Below are positions 24,662 to 34,741 of a DNA stretch of 64,000 nt, piece after piece. Each line of letters opens with the position of its first letter. Positions within the stretch are counted from its first letter, which is position 1. Position numbers and translations under genes: made by a program. Source of the stretch: Mycogone perniciosa (taxonomy: Eukaryota > Ascomycota > Sordariomycetes > Hypocreales > Hypocreaceae); the NCBI GenBank assembly GCA_025331125.1, contig JAOALB010000179.1, forward strand, positions 1 through 64,000, written 5' to 3'. The notes under the pieces were generated by a model, which saw nothing but the letters and a program-made list of their open reading frames with translations, searched no databases and was not told where the DNA came from.

Positions 24662-27128
24662 ATGGCGCCAGGAGAGACAACCTGCTATATTGCTGCGCGG
24701 TACTGCGCTCTCTGCAGGAATCCCTTGCCCTGGCGCAAACCTGGAGATCCGCCAGACTGGACTGAACACTGCGAATGGGAGCTGGATGTCATCGGTTGTA
24801 TGTTCTCCGTCGACTGTCAGATCTGAAGGCTGGAGCTGACATCTTGAGCTTTCTTGAAGTCATTGACCTATCGGGAGATTCATTGCTCTCGCCAGATATT
24901 TACTCATTCCACACCAACCTTGCTGACTCCAGTTTCCTCTATGAACCGCCTCTGGTGTTGAAACACCGTCGAGGCAACACTCGGGCCATTGAAGTCAGCG
25001 ACAGCCTGTCTTGTCACCCCTCGTGTGACCCCTCTCGACCAGTATTCTTTATCCACGCTTGCTGCTTGAAAGCTGTCCGCATAGTACAGCCGCACTTCTT
25101 ACCGCTTGACTTTTACAAGCTTTCGCAGAACCTGCACCCGATCCTTCCTCATCATGGCCAATCTGATGCTACACCATGGCAGCTTGATAGCTTCCCGGAT
25201 TTTGCCTTGAAGACGTCGACAGACTTGGGCATTCTGCTTGCCAGGTGTGCCAGGCTCCCCTGCGAGCTTCAGAGGCACGTCGTGCAAATGACACCTTCAA
25301 AAACCTTGCCATTCTTTTTAATGGCTGCTTGTCAAACTGCATCCTTTTACGCATCACACCGTGACTCTGGCCATGGGCCCGTTTGCAAACTTCAGAAACT
25401 TAGCATCGCCAGTCGCACGGCTAGATCTTGGATTCAAGCCAGCTTTACGTCCGTATTTGGCACTTCATACCTACGCCACATTTGGCTGTCTGATCAACCC
25501 CCGGTTCACATTGGCTCAGCCCTTGAGTTAGGGACTGACGAAGTTAAGAGCGTGGTGTATGTGGTTGGGTTGCATGGAATCCGAGCGATTCGGCTTGAAT
25601 TCAATAACGGATCTATGACAGATTGGTTGGGATGTCCTGATCGAGGCTGGCATGGTTCAACAACTAGTTCCCCCGTCAACAACTTAACTCTCTTACATGA
25701 CGTATGTGTCAGTTTCCCCGTAATGCGATCTATGCAAACGGCTCATCAATAATGTACAGGATCTCAAAATTCTTCGGATAGAGTCCAACCATGGTGAGGG
25801 ACAACTCCTGGCGCCTTCGATCGGTCGCGGCCTTTGGGATTCCGACCCCTATCGGCTTCAGCAATATCGCATGTGCGTCGCCCAAATGGGCCACTTTGTT
25901 GGGAATACCACACACTATTCAGATCGGCATTTATTCCAGTATTTGCCTCTGGAGATTAAGGGGCTGTATGCCACCGGTTTCACCGTCTACAACGACACTT
26001 TTGGCACTTGCCGGATCATCGTCCACGGAAAGGGATACCATCATGTTGCGGCAGCGAGTGATCTCGGAACTCCGAGATTCTTTAGCCTTCGCCATGGCGA
26101 AAAGGTCACGATGTTAGGCTTGGTATCTCAGGGGCGCGGCGCATCCCAATTCGGGCCATATCTGCTCGTAAGCTACCGCGTCATTTCTCTTTGCTTTCTA
26201 ACTCGACCACGTCACGCATGGCATTATTCTGACTGGTTTTTGTCATGTGATTCTAGATAAAGACAAGTCTTGAGCGTACATGTTTCTTTGGACCCGCAAT
26301 CTTTCTTCGGCATCCCTCAGCTAGGCTGGCATGTTTTGTTTCTGATGCCCAAGACATGACCAAAAGCACTGTGGCTGGTTTTATTGTGGATATGGCTATG
26401 ATAAAGAGGGCTTGTTTCAGATCGATGGGGTGTAGCTCGCGTTTCTTGGAAGAAATTTCCAATCCAAACGGAGCACAAACAACTGGTTCTCCAGGTCCTC
26501 ATGAAATCAGCATGCCGTCCTCAATCACCACCCCGATCTTTCTCCAACAGAATTGCTACGGATCTCAGACGCTTGCTAGGATGAGCAGTGTTAGGCGACT
26601 CGCGATCCAAAAACGGAAAGTCTTAAATATCGAAGGGAAAACACGCACACGCTACGCTGGTTTGTGCATATATCATACGGATGGCTCCATTGAAACACTT
26701 GGGCAATGGGATGGCTCTCGTATGCACGAGTCTACTGTCATTTACGATGCCGCGTCTGATGGCCTCCTCGATTGTCTCGTATTTTGCTTCGAACGTGGTC
26801 GTGGATGGGAAAAGGCTTTACACACATGCCATTTTGTCGTGAATATTCATGCTCAATCTGTGCAAGCAGAAGACATTTTCGATAAAAAGCAAGACGAGGC
26901 CTATTCTGAACCTCTCAAAGACGGCTCTCCCTTCTTGTGGGTTGTTTCAGATCATTATGCGGTTAGTATACCAGTCTTGTCTGATTCTTGCAAAGTCGCT
27001 AACAGGGCTGACAGTGGATGGAGTGGTGGTTCACTGAATATCACGATTACATAGCCCCTTGCCGCTCTGCGAACCGCAATATTAGCATGGTAAATCACGA
27101 TGAGGCGGAGTATTTCAACCCACAATAG
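24662..27128 (+). CDS. Cys-rich F-box-like protein, fungal family (copy 1)
   Basis: Multi-exon gene. Well-supported junctions are introns 25702-25759 (GTATGT...TACAG), 26168-26256 (GTAAGC...TCTAG) and 26962-27014 (GTTAGT...GACAG), all phase 0. The last exon adds WMEWWFTEYHDYIAPC and ends at 27128. Exon 1 begins with an ATG at 24662 and encodes a CxxC (YCALCRNPL), but its junction to the frame used from about 24829 is unresolved; no canonical donor keeps phase. Next come HPSCDPS and an H-x-x-C motif (FFIHACC), an F-box-like segment LPCELQRHVVQMTPS, and a C-terminal beta-rich region with DGSIETLGQW. It resembles fungal F-box proteins of unknown target; an SCF adaptor role is inference. It is a distant relative of the gene at 30992-32875. 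An N-terminal frameshift cannot be excluded. Confidence 0.65.
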
Positions 27129-28028
27129 AGAGGAGCGTACGCTACCGGCATGGATTACCAGATTTAATGATGGACAGGTGTCATTATTAAGATACCCTTG
27201 AGCAAGCCTGTTATTTACGACCCGAGCGAATCTTACCAAATATTTCTGTTTTACCTGAATGCATGTTTCTTGGATGGGTTACTTGTATCACCATTCACCG
27301 CCGTTATATCATCAAACTAAGTTAGGTAGGGTTCAATGGATCCAAGCAGAAGTAGTAGATCTTTTCTTTAAGAACCCCGTTATCCGGATGATCAACACGC
27401 TATAAAGTCGTATCTAGGCTCTGTCAAGCTCCCCACCCCTTTCCTCGTTGATTCACCATGGTAATAGCTTAATAAAGCAGAGAAAGTCAGGGAGTATAAG
27501 ATAAATTAAGCCATACAGGAAGATCATGACGGAGTCGGTTCTTGCCGATAGCCGTTAAGCACGTGCACATGCACGTGGCGCATCTATTTGCATGTTCTCA
27601 ACCGCCTTCTGCATCCTCCTTTTTAGTGAGGTAATTACTTCGTAGAGACATCACATTCATTAGGGTCATAGATCATGATCTATTTCTTCTGTTAGCCTCA
27701 CAATAACTTTTCATGGAATTTGGGCTGGTCATGATGAAATTACTTGAGTTATACAGGGTACAAATATACAAGTGTTTGTGTTGGGCGTGTTTAAACCACA
27801 GCTTGTGTATGAATTCACAAGAGAGAAAAAGCCGATGTATCCGTTGAGCCGGCTGTATGCAGCTAGTCCAACCGATGAGAGACGACATGATGGAATGGCC
27901 TTAGAAATCACACCATTTTGCCTCTGATATGAAGTCAAAATCTGACATGTCACTTGGTGGGCAGGGCTGTGGATGCCCACTATGCATGTTGGTCACAATA
28001 ACAACCCACAACGCCGACATCTCAACGA
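27129..28028. other. Intergenic region between the F-box-like gene and the uncertain ORFs
   Basis: No gene supported. It holds the palindrome listed at 27560-27577 and a TACTTCGTA at 27636-27644. Overlapping minus-strand frames at 27673-27980 show no motifs. Confidence 0.5.
27560..27577. promoter_or_regulatory. Near-perfect palindrome with two CACGTG boxes
   Basis: CACGTGCACATGCACGTG contains two CACGTG E-boxes and reads almost the same on both strands. CACGTG is the established binding site of many bHLH regulators. It lies about 430 bp after the F-box-like gene on plus and about 470 bp before the plus ORF at 28029, so its target, if any, is unknown. Confidence 0.35.
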
Positions 28029-28724
28029 ATGGAACGAATCATTACATTATCATGTTGTAGATGGCGCCAGGAAGAAATGGACACCATCACTACCCCTCTC
28101 ATAGCTCTACGTGGCAAGATATCAAGCCTGTCTGAAATGACTAGACGCGTGCAGGAGTTCATCGACGGACCAATCAACCAAGCCACTCTGCACTCATTGT
28201 CAGAGCCGCAGGTCATCCGAATAGTCTGGGCTGCTTTAGCTCCCTTGCTTCGCCCAGTTAGGGACGGCGACGAAAGCGAAAAGCCCACCGTGACATCCGG
28301 GAGAGCATGGCGGAAGACGAAACACCCAGAACCTATTATTGACACTCCTCTGAGCATGTGCAAATCAGTAGTTTCCCATAGGTCGATGATATTGACTGAA
28401 TACCGCTCATTCTTTAGCCCCGTCATGCCCAGTTCTTTTTACGGAGTTGGTATACGATTTATGGTAGGAGGGTGCGATGCCAGCCGGTGGCGAAACGACT
28501 TAAACGGCCTAAAAGGAATAGTGATATGTTGCATCAGAGTAGTTGGCGATATTAGGCTTGATGGAGGGCAGGAAGGACATTGCAAGTGTATCCAAGAAAG
28601 CAGAAGAGATGGTGGCCGTAAACAGATGCGGATTTTCCCGATTGTCTTTGCTGAGGAAGAGCACGCGTACGAGTACCTGGAAGAACTGGTAGACGAAAAG
28701 CAACTTGCGCGTTTGTGTGGCTGA
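28029..28724 (+). CDS. Possible hypothetical protein, 231 aa
   Basis: A single open frame of 231 residues; an internal Met at 28077 (MDTITTPLIALRGK) is an alternative start. The first 70 residues after that Met are amphipathic and helix-prone (SSLSEMTRRVQEFIDG). The C-terminus is acidic (EEEHAYEYLEELVDEKQLARL). No domain is recognised. It overlaps the equally uncertain minus-strand frames at 28552-29318; at most one of them is likely real in the overlap. Confidence 0.3.
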   Translation: MERIITLSCCRWRQEEMDTITTPLIALRGKISSLSEMTRRVQEFIDGPINQATLHSLSEPQVIRIVWAALAPLLRPVRDGDESEKPTVTSGRAWRKTKHPEPIIDTPLSMCKSVVSHRSMILTEYRSFFSPVMPSSFYGVGIRFMVGGCDASRWRNDLNGLKGIVICCIRVVGDIRLDGGQEGHCKCIQESRRDGGRKQMRIFPIVFAEEEHAYEYLEELVDEKQLARLCG

Positions 28725-29318
28725 CGCAGTCCTCTGTTGCTGTGATCGGCCAATCAAGAGTGCTACAATATATGGATCGCGAAGGATGTCTCGAGGCTTT
28801 ATCTGCTTCATCTTGGGTCGGAATAATATGGTTCGGCTTGCCGTTGCGTCTGTCGTGTAATGCACGAAGGCTCAAGTATCGTGCATCGTGACGATGACGA
28901 GAATCAATGTAGGCGGCGACGAGAGGTTTCCATTGCTTGTACGCAGCCACATTTTCGTGGCTGAAAAGGGACATCATCTCATGATCACAGCACCCGACAC
29001 CACAGTACTCGCATAGACGCTTTACATGGAGAGGAAAGGCTTTTCGGTCTATCGCATCAGGCTCAGGGTTGGTTCCTGGAACTCGAATCCTAGGAGCTCG
29101 ACAAGGCGACTCGTCCACTGAGAGGGATCGACGATCAGTCGTTCGCGAGAGTAACATCGTACCAGTTGATGACTTGACGGCTCGGTAGCTTCGGTCGGTA
29201 GCGACATAGATGGCGAAGGCGATTTAGAAGCCATTGAGAGCACAAGTGGCGAGGAAGATTGTATGCGAACAGTAGCGACGCGATGTTGACAAGGCGGTTG
29301 AAAGAGAGATGCAGGCAT
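28552..29318 (-). pseudogene. Possible frameshifted hypothetical gene with a Cys/His cluster
   Basis: Two minus frames fit end to end: 29318-29049 (ends LVELLGFEFQEP) and 29157-28552 (NPEPDAIDRKAFPLHVKRL then CEYCGVGCCDH). No intron of normal size can join them; the frames cross within about 30 bp near 29065-29080, so if this is one gene it carries a frameshift. The Cys/His run could be a metal site. I do not recognise the family. The tail after about 28720 may be spurious because the plus-strand frame covers it. Confidence 0.3.
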
Positions 29319-29854
29319 GAGCTTCGTACCCCCAGTTGTTGCCCAGCGCTACCACTAAAAGTTGGAGCTACGTACCTTCTTAACATCAATTGCGTGTAAG
29401 CAAGTGCCGGTTTGGATAAAGAGGTACGTTAGAGATTGCTCACAATTGTCAGGATTAGAGAACAGGAAGGCAGTTAATAAGGACCGAATCTCCTATATAA
29501 AAAGCCAATAAGTTATTCCGTTAGGTTTCCTATTATCATTAGTGCGCAATGCATGGCAGAATACGTACTGCTGTGAGAGCATTATTAGAGAGTGGCTAAT
29601 ACTTTGCTTAGAGCGACATTTCTTTACTTGATTAGCGTTCTCACCTAGGTATCTTTAGATAGGTGTGCTACTCCGTAGGTAGTATCAAGTCACTTCGATG
29701 GAATAATTCATGGGTATACTGTTCCACCAATTAGATTCGTCTTATCAACTTTCACACGACTTTTCATTCCTTTCCGATACTCGTGCCATGCCCCATTTAT
29801 TCACAAGTCGACTTCCTCCCAGCTTATGTAGTATTTTGGGGACGTTGAGTATTA

Positions 29855-30257
29855 GCAAAGTACGCTTTGGTTCGCAAAAAAAAGAAGTACATTGATGTCC
29901 AGCCAATTTATATAACGACGCAAGTAGATTCTTTATACACATAGAATTCAATATTCACATATAAGCACTCGTATTCTCAACAACGAGAATCATAATAATA
30001 CATTCTACGGCATCACAGTAGTATCTGATTTTATTTATTTTTGGACTGTAAATATATAAGCCACTAGAGAAGCGGCAGTGAAACTCTTTTTTGTAATAGT
30101 TAAGTTTTGGAAGTAAAGTAAAGTGATGTGTTAAAGGTATTGCAATCGTTGTGATCTTGGTGTTATGCGGGAAAACATGTCTACTTTCATTTACATGAGA
30201 ATTGTATAGAAAACTGAAGTAACTTTTTTTTTTCTTGAGAACCAAAACGTACTTTGC
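29855..30257. mobile_element. MITE with about 30-bp terminal inverted repeats and TA duplication
   Basis: The left end GCAAAGTACGCTTTGGTTCG plus an A-run (29855-29884) is matched by the reverse complement of the right end, GCAAAGTACGTTTTGGTTCT plus an A-run (about 30228-30257). The element is about 403 bp, flanked by TA at 29853-29854 and 30258-30259, as left by Tc1/mariner-type transposases. The interior is AT-rich with no transposase frame, so it is non-autonomous. It sits in the intergenic space of the island. Confidence 0.85.
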
Positions 30258-30991
30258 TACTCAGCATCCAGTCGTTTTTAGGCCCCCCAAGCACTCCCAT
30301 ATACATACATACGAGTACAGCAAATACTCCTGCCACTACTTGGTACGACTCGCTCTGTAGCGCCTCCAGATCTCCTCCGCACATCTCCTCATTGACTTTC
30401 AGGCTTGCATCAATAAGACAGTCCTGCCTGTGGTGTGCAAAAGGAGGAGGAACTCAGGGGCGGGACCCGGAGCGGCCCAGTTTGCCAAACGATGAGATTG
30501 TACTCCAACTTTCGGCATCCCATTCGGTGACTGTCCTGCAAGTTGTGGGGGAAGTTGAATCATCTCGTGGGTACCACGCGAGGGCTGGGGGATGGCTCGG
30601 AGCTCGCCTCCTGTCATGCATAATGGGATAGAGATGACCGCCTTTGGTCCAAGATCACGACTGTGGCTATAAACTAAGACCAGGGATGGTTTACTGGAGG
30701 CCATGTTTCCACTGGATGGAAATAGAGGCAAGAACACTTACTTGCCTTCATGGAAACAAAGTATATTTTTGTGGCACTTCGATTTCACAGCAAAACATCC
30801 TATGTCAGACAAGGAGAGATGCGAAATCCTCGCAAAGGAGGATTTAGGTAAAGGCAGTATTAGCTCTGCTGCGATGGATACGGGGAGAATAGCGAGCACA
30901 AGATTCAAGTTGAGATCATAGAGGTAAGGAGACACTAGCTTCAATGTAAACTTCCTGAACCTCATGGATAAAGAACTAATTGTACAGAATT
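30258..30991. other. Intergenic, no gene seen
   Basis: Ordinary base composition. Small overlapping frames on both strands (30254-30631 plus, 30399-30737 minus) have no motif or supporting introns. The end of this stretch is the 3' flank of the minus-strand F-box-like gene. Confidence 0.45.
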
Positions 30992-32875
30992 TCATACACT
31001 AATAACTTCCAGCTTAGCCTGATCAGCAGTAAACCAAAGGTGTACAGTCCCTTCCATCTTGCAACACTCCCATCTAGAGTCAATATCCTGATGATAATGT
31101 TGAGGTGTTGAGGTGAAGGCAACACGAAGACTTTGAAACGCAAATCTCCTGTGCGGCCGACGGTATGTGGTGGCGGCGTAACAGAAGCGCGAAGGGTTTG
31201 TATAGGTTTGGACGTTATCTAGTCCTAGTCGACACTGCCCAAGGGCTCGCTTTGTCCCGTCATGATATTCAATGATAATGCCCCTGCAAATACCGTTTGT
31301 TTCATCATGAAAGACTTGTGTGCGAAGAACGCTTTCCAGAGATGCCGAAGAAAAGCACGCGTCTCTAAAAGGACTGACTGCAGGTTCAACTGTTGTGATC
31401 GTGATGTCACCTTGTCTTGGATGGGCGAGAGCGGCTGTGATTGCATAACTAGTAACATTATGAATAAGCTTTGGCTGTCGACCTGTTGCCCATCTCATTT
31501 CTAGTGCTTGTTGATTGATATGAGCACCAATTAGGACATCTCCTGACTTCATGCGAAGCTAATTTTATTAGTGTCAGTTTTCTTCAATAGTAACGTTATG
31601 CCAAGTCTTACTATTAAGCAAGGTGATTGAAAAGGCTGAGTACCGCTTGTTGGTATTCGCATGCCAAATGCGGTAACCTCGTCTTGAGGGGTCAATGGGA
31701 CATAAAGCCAAGCGGTGGTCATTTGAGATTGGGGCCCCAAGTTCTCAAATGTCGCCAGGGCAGTTGGCGCTCTCACTGTGTGGTTATGAGTGGCAATGAT
31801 AGAGTAATCTATAATAAAAAAAGTAATGCCCTTGCAGTACCGAGGATTCATGTCAATAGTGGTGAAGTGTGCGTACAAGGGGGGACCGAGAGGGTATAAG
31901 CTAGGCGGAGTTGGAATGTCCCAGATTTCAAGGTTTGCTGCGTCTGGGACTTGTAAACGGCACATGCCGAACTATTAAGATGTGTTAATTCAGATATGGA
32001 AAAGCGTAGCGTAATGGGAATAATTGAAACGTACCTTGAAGTCTGCCTTCGCCATTGAAAACTGGTTTGGAGGTTCAATGATGGTGAAGACCTCAAATCC
32101 AGGGTGAAACTCGCAAGCTTGAGTCCTTTGCGCTATTGTCTCAATCTTTTTAATGCCTCTGGAATCAATTGTAAGACGAATGAGTTGTGTCGAGTATCGT
32201 ATGTCCTCCATAATAATGGGAAGGCCACCGCGATACCAGGAGTATACCTTGTGAAGGGGATAGGTGACAAGCTCATTCTGTGTAGCCACTTGCAATTCTT
32301 GCGCAAGTTGCAAAACAGAGCAGTACCTCCATATAATATGCGACGAAGAATTTGCCCGGATCATCTCGACCAATTCGGGGACAAGCGTCCTCAGCCCGGG
32401 AAGTTTGTATGCCTCACTAACAACATGACTCATATTAGAGGAACGGCGAGGCAACAGCAGAGGCGCAGCCTGACGCCAGGGATACATCCTAGTTCCCGCA
32501 GTCCATAGCCGTTGAAATTTGTCGCTAACGTCGCATTTGCTTGCGAATAGCTGGAAGCAATCTGCATGGAGAGTTGCGCTTTCGTTGGCTGATAAACATG
32601 TCGGACATCCGGGCATTTTGCACCATTGATCAAAGAGCCCTTGGGCGCAATATTTGTTTCCCTTGAAGGTATATAAATCATAAATCTTCATGACATTATC
32701 GATGCATAGTACTGGGTTTGTCAGTGAAGTGTCAAGCAAGGGAGGACGCAACCCCCGGCCTCATACATGCAACAATCTTGTCGCCTGGCAAAAAGGCTAG
32801 GCCACAGGCACAGCATTGCATATGAACTTGAATATGCAATGAACGAGACGCATAGTGGCGGAGAATGTCCTCCAT
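30992..32875 (-). CDS. Cys-rich F-box-like protein, fungal family (copy 2), apparently intact
   Basis: Four exons on minus: 32875-32767, 32711-32035, 31971-31612 and 31558-30992. The introns are 55, 63 and 53 nt (donors GTATGA, GTACGT, GTAAGA; acceptors CCCAG, ATAG, TTAG), keeping frame throughout for 570 residues. An upstream in-frame Met at 32875 was chosen; 32821 (MQCCACG) is possible. The N-terminus has CCACG, then CPTCLSAN and H-x-D-C (LHADCFQLF), a possible zinc site. LRTLVPELVEMIRANSS is an F-box-like helix at about residue 150. Mid-region LEIWDIPTPP and C-terminal YHDGTKRALGQ align with LGQ-bearing segments of the gene at 24662-27128. The function is unknown; substrate recognition in an SCF complex is inference from the F-box likeness. 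Confidence 0.75.
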
Positions 32876-33892
32876 AGTAGGAAGGCTGGCGGCGAAGTGA
32901 AGTCGAGGCATTTCGGCCAGTGCCCGCCTCCACGCTATCATGAGGAGAAAGGAAGGAAACGCCAGATTCCATGCGAGCCTCTCATGCGCCACGTGTGTAT
33001 ATATGAGTATACGGATAAACTCCGTTATAACCTGCACGTGATAACACAGATTCGGAGGGACAGATGCATAGGTCTGAGTTGATGCACAAGGCGGAATTAA
33101 TACTGAATTCTCAACGCTATGCCCAAGAGTACATCAACATCCCTCCCTGGAACTCGGTTCAACTCGGTTTCGCCTGCTCGGGTCGCCAGATCTGTGGCTA
33201 GTGGCACGGTCCCCTTGTTACCCATATGGCCATGCTCTTGGATTTTTTAAGAGGGCTTACATTTACAGGGCATCGATTTTGCTTCTACTGTACAAGATAA
33301 TGTTGTTTTCCCATAGTGGCTGCTTAACGCATAGCGACTGCTAGTGCCAGGAATAAATAGTATGCTTTTTGCTAAAATAGGTACCCGTACAGTAGCGTGA
33401 GGGGTAGGTCCAGGCCAAGTTAGCGCCCGCATTTTAGTGTCTCAACTGAAAATGTGGATTCTAGAAGTACATAACTACGGAGTGCTGAGTACCATTCAAG
33501 AGGCTTCACAACAGCATAACGAAGGCACTATTCACATCCCGTCATTACCACCACCGACAGTCAGTCAGTCAGTCTGGGGCTCGCTATAAGGTGATAATGA
33601 AGGATATAACCGGGTGGCGTACAGCCCGGAATCACAACATGGAATGGTAATGTCATGATACTTTAATTAAAATACTGCAGTAATGTACTCGGTAATTGTT
33701 TTGGGCTTGCATAAATGTACCTTGAAATTTGGTGTGGCGTAGCCACATAAATGCAGCCAACACAGACAAGGGTTTATTTCAAGCATCAACTACATCCAGT
33801 TTAGGCGTATCTCCAGCTCATAAAATTCTTGTGCATCGCATGTATAGTGATTGTTTATTTCACAGGATTTCCTCTACTTCACAGCCATTAGT
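32876..33892. other. Intergenic, no gene seen
   Basis: This probably holds the promoter of the minus-strand F-box-like gene on its left and the 3' flank of the P450 fragment on its right. A CAGT tandem run lies near 33558-33575, and a TACGGAGTG box (variant of TACGGAGTA) at 33475-33483. No frame has recognisable coding content. Confidence 0.45.
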
Positions 33893-34673
33893 TTAAACCG
33901 TGACATTCCAATAGACGTCTTCCCAGTTCTTGCGCGGACGGAGAGTCGTGATCAGCGGGTGAGCTGGCCTTTTGGAGCCACTATTATATGAGGCTTCTGG
34001 GACAGGCAACACACTCCCATCTTTGGCTGTGATATCTAGAGCCATGACTGTAAGAGCAGCAATAGAGGTAATCTCCAGCATAGCGAGGTGTCTTCCTGGA
34101 CATAGGTGCACGCCGCCACCGTACGGAACACTGAGTATGATTAGAAAGACAGTAACAAATTGCATACCAGAGCGTAAACATCACTTACAACTTGTCTTTA
34201 TACGACCTGGTCACTCTTCGCCTGTCTTTGGATTCCATAGACCTCTCTGGATTGAAGCTTTGCGCATCTTTCTTCCACAGTCCATCTTGTAAATGGAGCA
34301 TAAAGGTTGGTATGACAACACGTTTTCCCTTTTTGACTAGGAACGACTGGCCCGTTGCTGGATCTTCAAGGATGGTGTCTTCGAGGGCACTCCGATTGCA
34401 TATTGGGCTGCTTCCGAGCCTCGGGGACTCCTGGTATGTGATATGCAGTATCGGACATGTCTCCTGCACTTTGGACAGATCGAGAACGCCACTCTGGCGG
34501 TTGCCATCACAGGTTAGAGTCATTACATTTTGAAGCTCCTCACGAAGCCTTTGCAGGAGGTTTGGGTTTGAGAAGATATAAATAATCATCCAAACTGCAG
34601 TCGGGACCGTGTTTACTGTTGCGACTGTGACCAAGCACTCTGGCGCTCTCCAACAGGGATCATCGACAGCCCG
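33893..34673 (-). pseudogene. Cytochrome P450, C-terminal half only
   Basis: Two exons on minus, about 34673-34189 and 34130-33893, with a 58-nt intron (GTAAGT...CTCAG, phase 2), give about 240 residues against roughly 500 for the family. It holds the I-helix region (WRAPECLVTVATVNTVPTAV), the K-helix ExxR as ESPR, the FNPER segment and the heme loop FVPYGGGVHLCPGR with its axial Cys. The pattern is like fungal CYP7/CYP8-type enzymes. An in-frame TAA at 34674-34676 closes the 5' side, and the N-terminal half (anchor, substrate-recognition sites) is absent. It begins only about 70 bp beyond the stop of the MFS relic, so a deletion or rearrangement joined them. It could not fold as a working monooxygenase. 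Confidence 0.8.
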
Positions 34674-34741
34674 TTAACGTCTTCTCGTGGCAATATATCC
34701 TGTTTACCTAATTCCTCGGGCTCCTCTGCATAATTTTGAGG

